Shown: positions 12,201-20,190 of the stretch, one piece after another
Layout: every line of letters begins with the position of its first letter
Position numbering within the stretch: the first letter of the stretch is position 1
DNA from: Bactericera cockerelli
Lineage: Eukaryota; Arthropoda; Insecta; Hemiptera; Triozidae
Length of the DNA: 64,000 nucleotides
Reading direction: 5' to 3'
Assembly: GCA_024516035.1 (NCBI GenBank)
Contig: CM044959.1
Coordinates: 9,553,665 to 9,617,664 of the forward strand
The notes under the pieces: generated by a model
The model's input: the letters and a program-made list of their open reading frames with translations, nothing else
The model's database searches: none
Told to the model about the DNA's origin: nothing
Made by a program: the position numbers and the translations under genes

Positions 12201-14898
12201 GTAGCTTGATCGATAAGGCGGCCGACTTGTAACCTGTAGGTCGGTGGTTCAAGTCCCGGTTTCAGCGTAGATTTAGTAAAGCGAGTTTCAGTACTTGTGA
12301 CATCACGAAAGTGATGAACACAAAGTTGATAACTTTTTTTTCATCATCCTAGAATATGGACTTACATCACAAGTCGAAAGCCCAAAGGAATCGAACCTAA
12401 AGAAGCTGGGAATTTTATTTTGCGTGAGGAAGATTCACCAGAAAACGATTACCATCTTTACGACTGACTATTTTCCGTAGATCTCACTAGGGACACATGG
12501 AAATGATTAAATAATAATGGGGAAGTTCAAGAAAAGGGGGAAAAGGGGATTGGAAACAATCCGTGTGGGGAGTAGGGGGCGGGGAAATGAATGGGGAGAA
12601 ACTATATTTGAAATTCCCCAAGGTTTCAACATGATGCTTCGGCTGTAGGATTTGAATGGAATTCTTTTTATTTTAAATCTTCTTACAATTGAAATAAGAG
12701 TAATTTTTCCATAAAAGAATTTCCGGAAAGGCAACTATACTGAAGGGGGGAGGGGGGGGGGGGGGGTTCATTCGACATTGAAGATATAGAGGGGTGATTT
12801 TGAAAGAGGAAGTTATAGGAAATTGTTTCAATATTCTGTATTTTCATTATTCACCGACATCAGTAGCTTACTGGATAAGACGGCGGACTTGTAACCGGAG
12901 TTCGTTGGTTCAAGTCCCGCTTTCAGCGAAGTTTTAATAAAGCGAGTATGAGTAGTTGTGGTGTCACGAAAATGATTTACACAAATATTGTTCTACACCA
13001 TATGAAATATTACTGATTTTTTTTTAACTGTTATTTTGAATTAAATCATGAGGGAGGTAAAACAGAATGAATCTAACACGGTTCGCCTATTCAGGCTTTG
13101 ATGTAAACTCACACGTCAAACTTTTTCTCTACATTTCAATCAAGCACAGACACATTAAACTTATTAATGCTCCATATCATTTTTTTCCATATAGCACTAC
13201 ATCAAGTTGGAAATAATGAACATTTTAAAAGCGTCATAAAAATGCATTGGGTGATCACCGGTAGTGCGAGAAATTCTTTGGAGCTGGGTGGAAATGTTCG
13301 CCTTTCGGTCAAAAGAGCTCACTTTTTCTGAGCCTTTGGGTAGCTTGTTCGATTTTACTTGCTGAAAATAATTTTAACAATTTGTTTGCCTTTGGAAATT
13401 GCTTTTTTCTATTGTTTTTCTCTACTTATTTCTTCTGATCATCTTGGTTTTTTTTTATCCTTTAATCATTCCAGAATAACAGACTGAAGAATCCTGGAAT
13501 ATAATAATTTAATAGTTCAATATCAATAAGGTATATTTGTATATTCTCCTAGAAAGAGAAAATCACATAAAAATGGTTTTATGAAAATTATAATGGCCAC
13601 ATTGTGAAAAGGATGTTAAGCTAAGGCAGACCTGCCAGAGTTTCAACCAGACACTACTTCCACTTAGATTATATTTAATCCTGTTTTATATTAGTCTGTC
13701 CCGGTAGCTCAGTGGTAAAGGCGGCACTCTCTGAATCCAGAGATACCAGAGGTTGCGGGTTCGAAACTCAGCCGGGACATGACATGTTATCCTCTCATTT
13801 GGGATTTTTACCACATAATAATATGTCTTGGGCTTACTGCTGGAATAATGGGACTTAATAGTCCTAATCGGGCAGTATAATTAAGGCGATATTATTATTA
13901 TTATAATTCGGTTCTAATCGAAAAAAATACATATTTCATCGGACCACCTCTGTTTCGTCCACAGGGATTGCATCCACGAGCTCCTGGGCCACATGCCGCT
14001 GCTGGCCGACCCGAGCTTCGCCCAGTTCTCGCAGGAAATCGGCCTCGCCTCTCTGGGCGCGTCCGACGACGAGATTGAGAAGCTTTCGACCGTCTACTGG
14101 TTCACCGTGGAGTTCGGCCTCTGCAAGGAGAACGGCGAGGTCAAGGCGTACGGCGCCGGCCTCCTGTCCTCGTACGGCGAGCTCCTGCACGCCATCAGCG
14201 AGAAGCCCGAACACCGACCCTTCGACCCCATCTCGACAGCCGTGCAGAGCTACCAGGACCAGGAATACCAGCCCATCTACTATGTGGCCGAGAGCTTCGA
14301 GGACGCCAAAGAGAAGTTCAGGTGAGTGTTGGAGAACTTTTGTGAAATAAGTTACATAATAAGTTTGTGATACAAAAATGAGATCCAGATTTGGTTGGGT
14401 AAATAAAAGTTTAGGTTAGTTGATGGCATTAGATAGTCAATGAACTAGAACTACCTACTGAAGAGTCAATGAACATTTGTCCAGATATTAATGTGCGTGT
14501 GGTACAACTTCTCACTTTTCTGATTGGACAAATTGATTTGAAAGGCCATTGGAAAAATCAATATGGTTCTAACTAAATAGCGGTGCGTGAGAATCCATTC
14601 TACCAAACCCTTTTAGATAATGACGAAATTAGAGTTTCTAGCGTCGTTCCGTCGAATTTGTTCTGTCAAGTCAGCTTCACTGGGTGATGTGTCGCCAATG
14701 CTTATTTTCCTTCGATCTTATTTCAGACGTTGGGTGTCCGCCATGTCCCGCCCATACGAAGTCAGATTCAACCCCTACACCCAGCGGGTTGAAATCCTCG
14801 ACTCTGTTGACAAGATGGAGAACCTGATGTCCCAACTGAACCTGGAAATGCTGCACCTGAACACAGCCGTCAACAAGCTGAGAAATACCTTTGGTTAA
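62..14898 (+). CDS. TH (ple): Tyrosine hydroxylase (eight exons visible, 5' end off window)
   Basis: Tyrosine 3-monooxygenase, the Fe(II)- and tetrahydrobiopterin-dependent rate-limiting enzyme that turns tyrosine into L-DOPA, feeding dopamine synthesis and cuticle tanning in arthropods. Joined exons: 62-113, 716-835, 5804-5884, 8056-8542, 9343-9539, 10451-10586, 13965-14321, 14727-14898; every junction keeps frame with GT-AG borders. Order of parts: acidic Pro/Glu-rich N-terminal extension, ACT-type regulatory domain ([20 protein letters not shown]), catalytic core with the iron ligands HELLGH plus the Glu of TVEFGLC, and a C-terminal leucine-rich tetramerisation helix. The start codon and the N-terminal phosphorylation-site exon are left of the window. 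Coding exons from 8056 on are far more GC-rich than their introns. The introns hold several SINEs. The identity is secure; the phenylalanine and tryptophan hydroxylase paralogues fit less well because of the insect-TH-like motifs throughout. Confidence 0.95.
716..835 (+). CDS. TH (ple): TH acidic exon b (120 nt, phase 1-1)
   Basis: The acceptor TGTAG precedes 716 and the donor GTAAGT follows 835. It encodes a Glu/Pro/Gln-rich segment of 40 residues beginning [18 protein letters not shown]. Both ends are phase 1, so skipping it leaves the frame intact. This matches the extra acidic region that distinguishes TH splice forms in insects. Confidence 0.82.
1018..1190 (+). repeat. tRNA-headed SINE, family C
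   Basis: Head resembles a tRNA with A box (GGCTCAGTGG) and B box (GGGTTCGAATCC), followed by a family tail with the words CTGACCGAAATTTTCCG and AAAGTGCCCTGAAGTA. The same head and tail occur at 5241, 9641 and, inverted, 58170. It sits in a TH intron. Confidence 0.85.
1200..1640. other. TH intron, nothing recognised
   Basis: AT-rich intron sequence with a short GC-rich patch near 1335-1430. No domain or repeat was identified here. Confidence 0.5.
1664..1981 (+). pseudogene. Non-LTR retrotransposon RT fragment
   Basis: The conceptual protein ([20 protein letters not shown], then [26 protein letters not shown]) matches the C-terminal part of RTE/CR1-like reverse transcriptases commonly seen as dead copies in animal genomes. 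Endonuclease and catalytic RT motifs are missing, so it is a 5'-truncated relic in a TH intron. Confidence 0.7.
2038..2262 (+). repeat. 5S rRNA-derived SINE (SINE3-like), degenerate
   Basis: The head resembles 5S rRNA (GTTGAATACACCGGTTCTC, then AAGTTAGGCAACGTCCAGCG) and is followed by the core TGGGTGAGGTTAATGTGGG and a tail ending near a short A-rich stretch. Other copies lie at 10200, 34137, 39940, 46309 and 48996. Confidence 0.85.
2263..5240. other. TH intron, AT-rich, only repeat scraps
   Basis: No gene seen. It holds a degraded copy of the AATTAATAGAC MITE (about 2476-2600), a 21-base poly(A) run near 3826, an inverted scrap of the family A SINE tail near 3870-3930, and a core fragment of the 5S/tRNA SINE group near 4910-5020. 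Confidence 0.55.
5241..5433 (+). repeat. tRNA-headed SINE, family C
   Basis: Second well-preserved copy of family C: TCCGTGGCTCAGTGGTTAAG, B box GGGTTCGAATCCC, the GACCGAAATTTTCCG tail, and a 3' (AAT)n-like end. In a TH intron. Confidence 0.85.
5804..5884 (+). CDS. TH (ple): TH acidic exon c (81 nt, phase 1-1)
   Basis: The acceptor CCGTGTAG ends at 5803 and the donor GTAAGT follows 5884. It encodes [16 protein letters not shown] and a Ser/Asn-rich end. It is symmetric in phase like exon b, so it is also a candidate cassette exon. Confidence 0.82.
5930..6035 (+). repeat. RTE-type LINE/SINE 3' tail, empty-site copy
   Basis: Contains ATGTGCCAAAACCAACC and CGACCCTGCTCAAGCGGG followed by an AAGAAG-rich end. 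The same tail occurs at 37140-37390, where a TTAA-flanked MITE interrupts it; this copy shows the uninterrupted sequence. Confidence 0.7.
6205..6600. repeat. (GA)n-rich microsatellite region
   Basis: Two blocks of imperfect GA/GGGAGA repeats (6205-6330 and 6417-6600) in the TH intron between exons c and d. Apparent Ser/Leu- or Arg/Glu-rich reading frames here are products of the repeat. Confidence 0.9.
6605..8050. other. TH intron, nothing recognised
   Basis: AT-rich sequence up to the exon d acceptor. A small inverted repeat (ATAATTATTATTGTAT type) sits near 7790-7810. No coding potential or known repeat was identified. Confidence 0.5.
8056..8542 (+). CDS. TH (ple): TH exon d: regulatory ACT domain and start of catalytic core
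   Basis: Acceptor TTCCAG, donor GTAAGT after 8542 (the exon ends with TA of the Tyr codon, TAC AAA TA). It contains the ACT-domain segment and the start of the catalytic domain ([38 protein letters not shown]). It is the largest visible TH exon at 487 nt and strongly GC-rich. Confidence 0.95.
8640..8850 (-). repeat. Short hairpin-ended repeat (ACTAGCGGG family)
   Basis: Read on the minus strand it starts ACTAGCGGGCTGTCGCCCGC, a stem-loop, then GGCATGGCCGTGAAAGC, and ends in GTCAGTCAGTCAGTGAC and ATATAT-rich sequence. The same family occurs at 19825, 34405, 51383 and 51991, and as the target of the LINE at 23152. The class is uncertain; a non-autonomous Helitron/Helentron-like element is possible. 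Confidence 0.65.
9343..9539 (+). CDS. TH (ple): TH exon e
   Basis: Acceptor GTTCCAG and donor GTGAGT. It completes Tyr and reads [20 protein letters not shown] through the [13 protein letters not shown] segment of aromatic amino acid hydroxylases. Confidence 0.95.
9565..9900 (+). repeat. Direct duplicate flanking a family C SINE
   Basis: About 70 bp (TGTTAGGCACTTTAACCAA to GGTCTACATAAGG) is present at 9567-9631 and again at 9833-9897, with a family C SINE copy (9641-9785) between them. An inverted relative of the second copy and its downstream sequence lies at 38690-38855, so this is a dispersed repeat. Confidence 0.75.
10200..10430 (+). repeat. 5S-derived SINE next to TH exon f acceptor
   Basis: Internally deleted 5S-like head (TTGAATACACCAGTTCTC, GGGTGACCATTC) plus the shared core (GGTTTGTGAGTTTCCAGCG, AGGGTAAAACCCCCGTCG) and the tail GTTGAAAGAGACG. 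It ends roughly 30-40 bp before the splice acceptor at 10450. Confidence 0.85.
10451..10586 (+). CDS. TH (ple): TH exon f (pterin-site region)
   Basis: Acceptor GGTTTCAG, donor GTAAGT. It encodes [20 protein letters not shown] and the [12 protein letters not shown] segment, the conserved core around the pterin and substrate pocket. A 5S-derived SINE ends only about 30-40 bp before the acceptor. Confidence 0.95.
10590..11145. other. TH intron, nothing recognised
   Basis: AT-rich intron sequence after exon f. No feature could be supported. Confidence 0.5.
11150..11300 (+). repeat. 28-bp tandem repeat
   Basis: About five copies of a unit containing TTTTCGCTCTAAAATGAGAC, with scattered substitutions, inside the TH intron before exon g. 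Confidence 0.85.
11500..11620 (+). repeat. tRNA-headed SINE, family A (partial)
   Basis: Starts GTCTCGGTAGCTCAGTGGT, with CAGAGGTCTCAGGTTCGAAA and the family tail words CCATTTGGGATTTTTACCAC. The rest of the tail is lost. Confidence 0.8.
12069..12342 (+). repeat. Family A SINE tail followed by family B tRNA SINE
   Basis: 12069-12197 is the 3' part of family A (TTTGGGATTTTTACC, CTGCTGGAATAATGGGACT, ATAAATAAGGCGATATTATT). It is followed directly by family B (GTAGCTTGATCGATAAGGCG, GGTTCAAGTCCCGG, TTTAGTAAAGCGAG, TGATAACTT). This juxtaposition suggests insertion into the TAT-rich tail. Confidence 0.8.
12500..12770. repeat. G-rich tract with long poly(G)
   Basis: Purine-rich, G-rich sequence ending in a run of six G, one A and fifteen G (12745-12766). 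It lies in a TH intron. Confidence 0.8.
12856..12995 (+). repeat. tRNA-headed SINE, family B
   Basis: CATCAGTAGCTTACTGGATA head, GGTTCAAGTCCCGC B box and the AAAGCGAGTATGAGTAGTTG tail of family B, with an A/T-rich end. Confidence 0.8.
13694..13904 (+). repeat. tRNA-headed SINE, family A (complete)
   Basis: Complete copy: CTGTCCCGGTAGCTCAGTGG, GCGGGTTCGAAACTCAGCC, the TTTGGGATTTTTACCAC tail, CTGCTGGAATAATGGGAC and a 3' end of TTATTATTAT. It lies 60 bp upstream of TH exon g. Confidence 0.88.
13965..14321 (+). CDS. TH (ple): TH exon g (iron-binding site)
   Basis: Acceptor TCCACAG, donor GTGAGT. It carries [18 protein letters not shown] with the two iron-ligand histidines, and the third ligand Glu in [10 protein letters not shown]. 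It ends in [14 protein letters not shown]. 119 codons, GC-rich. Confidence 0.97.
14727..14898 (+). CDS. TH (ple): TH last coding exon
   Basis: Acceptor TATTTCAG. It encodes [20 protein letters not shown] and the C-terminal helix that forms the tetramer, ending LRNTFG and TAA (14896-14898). A possible poly(A) signal AATAAA occurs 26 bp after the stop (14924-14929). Confidence 0.95.
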
Positions 14899-16390
14899 GT
14901 TCCACCACCAAGCATGTTCTCAAAATAAAGGTTTTTCTTCAAGGAAAATCAAAATCAGCCAAGATACAAAGAGGTTTCATATCATACGGGTGTGCAGTGC
15001 AAACGGATGTTTCTTTGCTTATTGTTTGTTTAAAATGTTTCGTGTGAATGGATCTTTCTTGGACGAACAAAGAGCTTTTGACTCTCTCAGGTGTGAAATA
15101 TACTACACTGGAGTTACTTTCTTTGTAAGTTACAAGCACTTCGATTCACGCTTTAAATAAGGGAGGTAAATGGTGGTATTGTCAGATTTAATTTACTTTT
15201 TTATGTCCCAGTTGGAATTAGAAGAATTATACAAGGCTTTTTATGAATATTACCAGCATTTGCTTCTTGATTATTTGAATTAGTTTTGAATAAACATCCG
15301 TTTGTACTTCAAACACAGGTTGGACCTTTAAACAGGTACTTCCTGTGTTTTTACACTTTCTATTGTAGATCTTCAGTATTTTCCATAATAGTTAGTCCTA
15401 TTTCGTATTATATTTTCATTTCATTTTGAAATTATTCCTTGAGTAAATTTTGATTACAATGAAAAATCAATTGTGTAGATATTATTTCTTTGTATTTATT
15501 TTTTGTTGCGATCAAAATTTAATGTAAAAAAATCTTTATTTTTAAAGTTCCTACCTTTAAGTTAAACATATCGAAATAAATATTTGTTTTTTGGTCTCAA
15601 ATTAAAGTATTTATTTACTATGTTACATTTGGTTTTTAGTGTCCAAGTCATACATGTTCTATTTTAGCAACGCCCCTTTGAGCGGTGCAATCATTAGGTG
15701 AAAAAATAATTCATTGACATTTTTTTTTCATCTTCTGTTTTCGTCGGACAAAGACGGCTCGTGCAAAATCCAACATGGAGATTTGGATGCTAAAAATGTT
15801 GGCTTTTCTGTGTTGATACGAGTGATATGGCGTTTATGTGTTTGTTTTTTATGCTTATGTTAAGGTATTTATTTTATTTAAGTTGTACTGTGTGAATAAT
15901 TGAGATTACTGTTCTATCTTAAGTGATAAATATGTTATTATGTAGAAATTCCTTGCGAGTTTCAGGTCTCAGCGTTTGTTGAGTCAAGGAGCTGGACAGG
16001 TTAGGTCAAGCTTCTCTGCAATGGACGATGTGACCTTGCAACTTGCAAGATTTTATAATTAAATAATATTTAAGTACTTTATTTATTATTACAATATTTG
16101 TGTAATTTAAAATATTTTTAATTATAATTATATACCTATATAATAATATATTATAAAGTATTATATTTTATCTAGATAAACCCAAAAGAAATCACGTGTC
16201 TTCTTCTTTTTCCAATGTATTTTTCTTCTTCCAATCGACTAAAGGTTTTGAGAAATCTGATGTAGTACATTATGAAGATGGAGCTGGATTACCAGTGATC
16301 TACTGTTAATATGTATTTAAAAAAAGCACTATAGTTTCTGGGATGCGTTCTCCCGCGAAAGTCCCGTTTCTCTTCATTGAGCTGAGTAGG
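14899..16390 (+). other. TH 3' UTR and intergenic AT-rich DNA
   Basis: After the TH stop come several AATAAA-type signals (14924, about 15290, about 15575). The 3' end may be at any of these. Beyond that the sequence is AT-rich with no gene or repeat I can name. Confidence 0.5.
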
Positions 16391-16394
16391 TTTA

Positions 16395-16812
16395 TACTTA
16401 TTATTATTATTTTATGTGGTCAAAATCTCAAATGAGAGAATAATCCCATGTCTCGCCTGGGTCGCCTTATCAACTGAGCTATTACTGGTATTATGTGACC
16501 TGGTTGCAGGGTTTTTGGTGAAAACCTTACAATTAACACTGCGACCTTAATAGATCTATTGTGACCAGTTGATTCTCTTCGGTTTTAACGTCCTGATTGA
16601 GATAGATAGTCAAGACGTGAATTTTACTCCATTCGCTGGGAATCGTATCAGCTGCCCACATCAACCTCACCCAGCCTGGGTAGGGCCAGAAATTCCAGCC
16701 TCAAATCTTTGGAGGGAACAGCATTTCCTTTGAAAAGTCTGTCCTAACTGGGGATTGAACTCGGGATCTTTGGACTTACGGGCAGTAGTCTCAACTGTCC
16801 CTCCACAGATTC
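16395..16812 (-). repeat. Inverted SINE scraps: family A piece and family D copy
   Basis: On the minus strand, 16560-16812 holds the family D head (tRNA-like, with CCGTAAGTCCAAAGATCCC), a linker, then the core CTGGGTGAGGTTGATGTGGG and CCCAGCGAATGGAG. A family A remnant precedes it at 16395-16490. Confidence 0.75.
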
Positions 16813-16869
16813 TGGCTTTTCTGGGCAGAAGAAATATAAATCAACATCGTGCATATATGTCACGACAAA

Positions 16870-18255
16870 AATTTAGGATCCTAAGTCATGCTTATAAACA
16901 AACTCGAGATCCTAAGTCATGCTTATAAACAAATTCGAAATCCTAAGTCATGCTTATTTAAAACATCCATACATGTGCATTGAAAGGGTCTCAAGTTATC
17001 TCTCAAATAGACAGTGCATGGTTCGCTTAGGTTCTTCTTCAATTTTTCAGCCTTTTGTAGCATCATCTGGAGTTCCTCAAGGTTCTCACCTAGGTCCCAT
17101 ACTTTTTCTTCTTTTTATTAATGATGTCATCAATTGCTTATCACAACATGATGTACAATTTCTTCTATATTGTGATGACCTCAAAATCTATCGCCAAACT
17201 CGCTCTGATGAGGACTCAATTATTCTTCAGTGTGCTCTTGATTCTCTTAAGCATTGGTTCGATCTAAATCTTCTTGATGTTAATCCCTCAAAATGTAGTG
17301 TGATTTCTTTTACGCGATCTATGTCCCCTCGCTTTTATCCATACACTCTTGAAGGTAGTCCACTTTCACGAACCTTCTGTGTTAGAGACCTCGGAGTTCT
17401 GCTTGACAGCAAACTCAATTTCATCTCTCATATTGACCATATATGTTCAAAAGCGTCTCAAATGCTAGGTTTCATATCTCGCTCTACTAGGGACTTCCCA
17501 GACTGTCACTCCTTCAAAATCTTATACTGCTCATTGGTTCGAAGTGTCCTTGAATTTTCATCACCTGTCTGGAATCCTGCGTTTAACTTGCACTCATGTA
17601 GAATCGAAAGAATTCAACACAAGGCTCTGAAGACTATGAGCAGTAGAAATAGAACTCCTGACCTTTCCTATTCTACAATTGAAAAGACTTACCATTTACT
17701 TCCTCTTTCAATACGTCGAGAAATGTTCGATATGATCATGTTTTCTAACATTCTTAATGGTAGGGTTGACACACCTGATCTTCTAGAATCCATTAATATT
17801 CATGTACCTGGCTACAATGCCCTTCGATCGTATCTACCTTTTAGACCTCCATTTGTAAGAACAACTTATCTACAAAATTCACCTCTAATACGCTTTCAGA
17901 GGACAGCTAATTCTATAAACAACCATGTCGACCTGTTTTCAGCCTCAGTATCAAGCATCAGGCATTACTATGATACCAAGCCTGAAGAATGATAATGTTT
18001 CTTTCATCTTTTATTTTATTTACTCCTTTCACTTCTGATAATGTAGCTTTTTCATCAATACTTTTAAGTAATTATTATTATTAGCATGAATAAGACTTAG
18101 ATATAATGTTTTTAGTTTTAGCTTTTTAAATAATATAGCTTTCATTTTACCTTTTTTAGACATAATAGGTTCTACTGTAGTTAGGGAAAATGTTTGTAAA
18201 AGTTAGTACTGGGTACGCCCGTTTAAATGTATAAATAAATAAATAAATAAAAAAC
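16870..18255 (+). mobile_element. 5'-truncated non-LTR retrotransposon with (AAAT)n tail
   Basis: The 5' end shows three tandem copies of a unit of about 35 bp (CCTAAGTCATGCTTATAAAC). The RT C-terminal half follows, and the 3' end after the stop closes with an AATAAATAAATAAATAAA tail. No endonuclease or N-terminal RT motifs remain, so it is a dead 5' truncation. It could belong to the Jockey/I/CR1 group; I cannot place it more closely. Confidence 0.85.
16919..17992 (+). CDS. Reverse transcriptase, C-terminal part (LINE)
   Basis: An open frame of 357 codons, beginning in the truncation rather than at a true start. Visible motifs: ASSGVPQGSHLGPILFLLF (RT block with PQG), LLYCDDLKIYRQT (catalytic YxDD-type motif with Cys in place of Ala), and CVRDLGVLLDSKLNF, the typical block after the catalytic site in LINE RTs. 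The frame is intact from the truncation to the stop codon, so the insertion is relatively young even though it cannot be autonomous. Confidence 0.85.
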   Translation: MLINKFEILSHAYLKHPYMCIERVSSYLSNRQCMVRLGSSSIFQPFVASSGVPQGSHLGPILFLLFINDVINCLSQHDVQFLLYCDDLKIYRQTRSDEDSIILQCALDSLKHWFDLNLLDVNPSKCSVISFTRSMSPRFYPYTLEGSPLSRTFCVRDLGVLLDSKLNFISHIDHICSKASQMLGFISRSTRDFPDCHSFKILYCSLVRSVLEFSSPVWNPAFNLHSCRIERIQHKALKTMSSRNRTPDLSYSTIEKTYHLLPLSIRREMFDMIMFSNILNGRVDTPDLLESINIHVPGYNALRSYLPFRPPFVRTTYLQNSPLIRFQRTANSINNHVDLFSASVSSIRHYYDTKPEE

Positions 18256-18269
18256 AATACCTATGCTAT

Positions 18270-18402
18270 AAGGGCGAAATTAATAGACAACATCGATAGC
18301 TTAAGTCATTGCTAAGCGTCGGTTTTCCCTATCTTACACAGTACGCAATCCGTGACTTAGCGCCACAGAGGTATTACAAAACCGTCTATTAATTCCGCCC
18401 TG
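18270..18402. mobile_element. Palindromic MITE (AATTAATAGAC family)
   Basis: About 130 bp with imperfect terminal inverted repeats GGGCGAAATTAATAGAC and GTCTATTAATTCCGCCC, and an internal GCTAAGCGTCGG/GACTTAGCGCC pairing. A related copy lies at 60024-60160 and a degraded one near 2476. Confidence 0.75.
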
Positions 18403-18865
18403 AATCTAGACTGAACTCCACAGAGGTATTACAAAAACGTCTAGGTATGAATTCCACCACACAGTTTATTAGCCTGCGTCCTACTCTTCCACCCAACCCC
18501 TCAAGAGTACCTTGAATTCTGGAAAGGTGACGAGACAGGCGCCTCTCCCCAAGAATAATGAGTTGGGCCTGTTGCCAAAACGTCAGACATCGTGTAACAG
18601 ACCCAAGCATTGTGGAAACGAACAATTTAGTTTCACCCTCAGGGCCATGTCTCAAGTTCAAAGAAATTGGACATGCAACGCGAGGCATGGAGTTTTCGTC
18701 GGTCAACTAACTTCCTGCTAACAGTTGGCCGGAGCAAATCGGCCGTACTATCATCACATCTGACTGCTAATCGTCAATGGCACATCCACGGAGCAAAAAA
18801 AAAAAAAAAAAATGGTTGGAAGCATCACCCCTCAAAAGCATAAATTATACAATTCTCCATAAATT
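18403..18865. other. Intergenic, nothing recognised
   Basis: Contains a short CTTCCACCCAACCC word shared with the repeat family at 36368 and a poly(A) run near 18797. No gene could be supported. Confidence 0.45.
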
Positions 18866-18869
18866 TGTT

Positions 18870-18965
18870 TGAGGTTAATGTGGGTAGCAGGTTTATGAGT
18901 TTCCTGCAAATGGAGGGTAACATCCCTGTCGTGATATGACCATGCAGTTGAAAACGACGTTAAAC

Positions 18966-19004
<39 letters not shown>

Positions 19005-19005
19005 G
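18870..19005 (+). repeat. 5'-truncated 5S/tRNA-type SINE (core and tail)
   Basis: Starts in the shared core GAGGTTAATGTGGGTAGCAG, continues with GTCGTGATATGACCATGC and GACGTTAAACCC, and ends in about 30 A residues. Confidence 0.8.
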
Positions 19006-19016
19006 CAATACATTTT

Positions 19017-19455
19017 CACGCTCATGCCTCGTGAGGAAAAATGAGTAGCTGCTTTAATGTTAGCAGCAACCAGTGGCGCAATTATAGGCAAAATTTCTCG
19101 AGACATCGTATTCGTGTTCACACATAGACAGACAGAAACAGAGACAGACACACGAACAAAATACTTTTTGCTATCCTGAGGCTATGATTCGTCCAGAAAT
19201 GTGAAAAACTAGGCATTTCAAATTTTTGACACATACAATTAGCATAAGAATACTTTCCTTTTTATAGTAGTCACTGTGGCAGAGCGAGTTAGCGCGCTAG
19301 GCATTGCACACATGGTGACCTGGGTTCGATTCCCAGCGGGGGAGGATTTTTTCTGCTCTGTACTTGGATGTTCGGGGTCCACTCATACCTCGTGAGGAAA
19401 AATGAGTAGTTACTTGTATGAGTAACGACCAGTGGCGGCATTACCAGAGTAAAAA
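19017..19455 (+). repeat. tRNA-headed SINE, family F (tail copy plus full copy)
   Basis: A complete copy at 19262-19455 has GTGGCAGAGCGAGTTAGCGC, GGGTTCGATTCCCAGCG, then the tail GGGGTCCACTCATACCTCG, GAGGAAAAATGAGTAG and ACCAGTGGCGGCATTA. A tail-only copy lies at 19017-19085, and a third partial copy at 42340. Confidence 0.82.
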
Positions 19456-19654
19456 GAAATTAATGTAATAGAATAATTCGAAATGTAAAGGAGGCTCTTA
19501 GTAATGCTGCGCTACCCACAAAAATTGTGAAGAGGCCTTGTGCTTCACCACAAAGAAATTCGTACATACTTTCCTTTTTATAGGATAAGGAATGTAAAAA
19601 AACGTAGATAATATCCTCTTGATGATAAAATATACTTACGTCGTATATTTTGTG

Positions 19655-19800
19655 CCTCCCTGGTGAAACTGTTGAGATTGCTGCCCGTGGTCCAGAGATC
19701 GTTAGTTCGATACCAGGGTTGGGCAGACATTTCCAACAAAAACTTCTGTACCCACTGAAGTAGAGAACACTTGAGGCTGATTCCGGCCCACCATTTTTAG
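19655..19800 (+). repeat. tRNA-headed SINE, family D (partial)
   Basis: Head CTGCCCGTGGTCCAGAGATC, B-box-like AGTTCGATACCAGG, GGGCAGACATTTCC linker. The core is lost. Confidence 0.7.
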
Positions 19801-19824
19801 GTTAAATTATAATCCATTAAATGT

Positions 19825-20045
19825 ATGTAGACAACGGGCTGTCGCGCTTTGCGGCGAGCATGCCGGAAGCAAAATCTTTGCAATGCAGGTGTTGTATGGA
19901 GTTTCGAAATCCGTCTATGACATTAATATAACAAGTACTACAAATTTCAGCTTCAGGACTTACGGTTGGCTGTAGAGCATGATCAGTCATGGCATGGTCA
20001 GTGTCATGGTCAGTGGTGTTTATTATAATAGAGATAATACCGATA
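19825..20045 (+). repeat. Hairpin-ended repeat (ACTAGCGGG family), diverged
   Basis: Begins ACGGGCTGTCGCGCTTTGCG and runs through TTTCAGCTTCAGGACTTACG to a GGTCAGTG-rich end, parallel to the copies at 8640 (inverted) and 51383. Confidence 0.6.
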
Positions 20046-20047
20046 AT

Positions 20048-20190
20048 GCCAACCTCAGTAGCTTGTAAGCTGGAGGTCGGTGGTTCAAGTCCCGGATTCA
20101 GCGTGGATTTAGTAAAGCGAGTTTGAGTATGGTTGTGATATCATGCAAGTAATTAACTCAAATATGATAACTTTTCTTATATAAAAGATA
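20048..20190 (+). repeat. tRNA-headed SINE, family B
   Basis: AACCTCAGTAGCTTG, TGGAGGTCGGTGGTTCAAG, TTTAGTAAAGCGAGTTTGAG and the TGATAACTTTT end. An internal part of the head is deleted. Confidence 0.78.
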
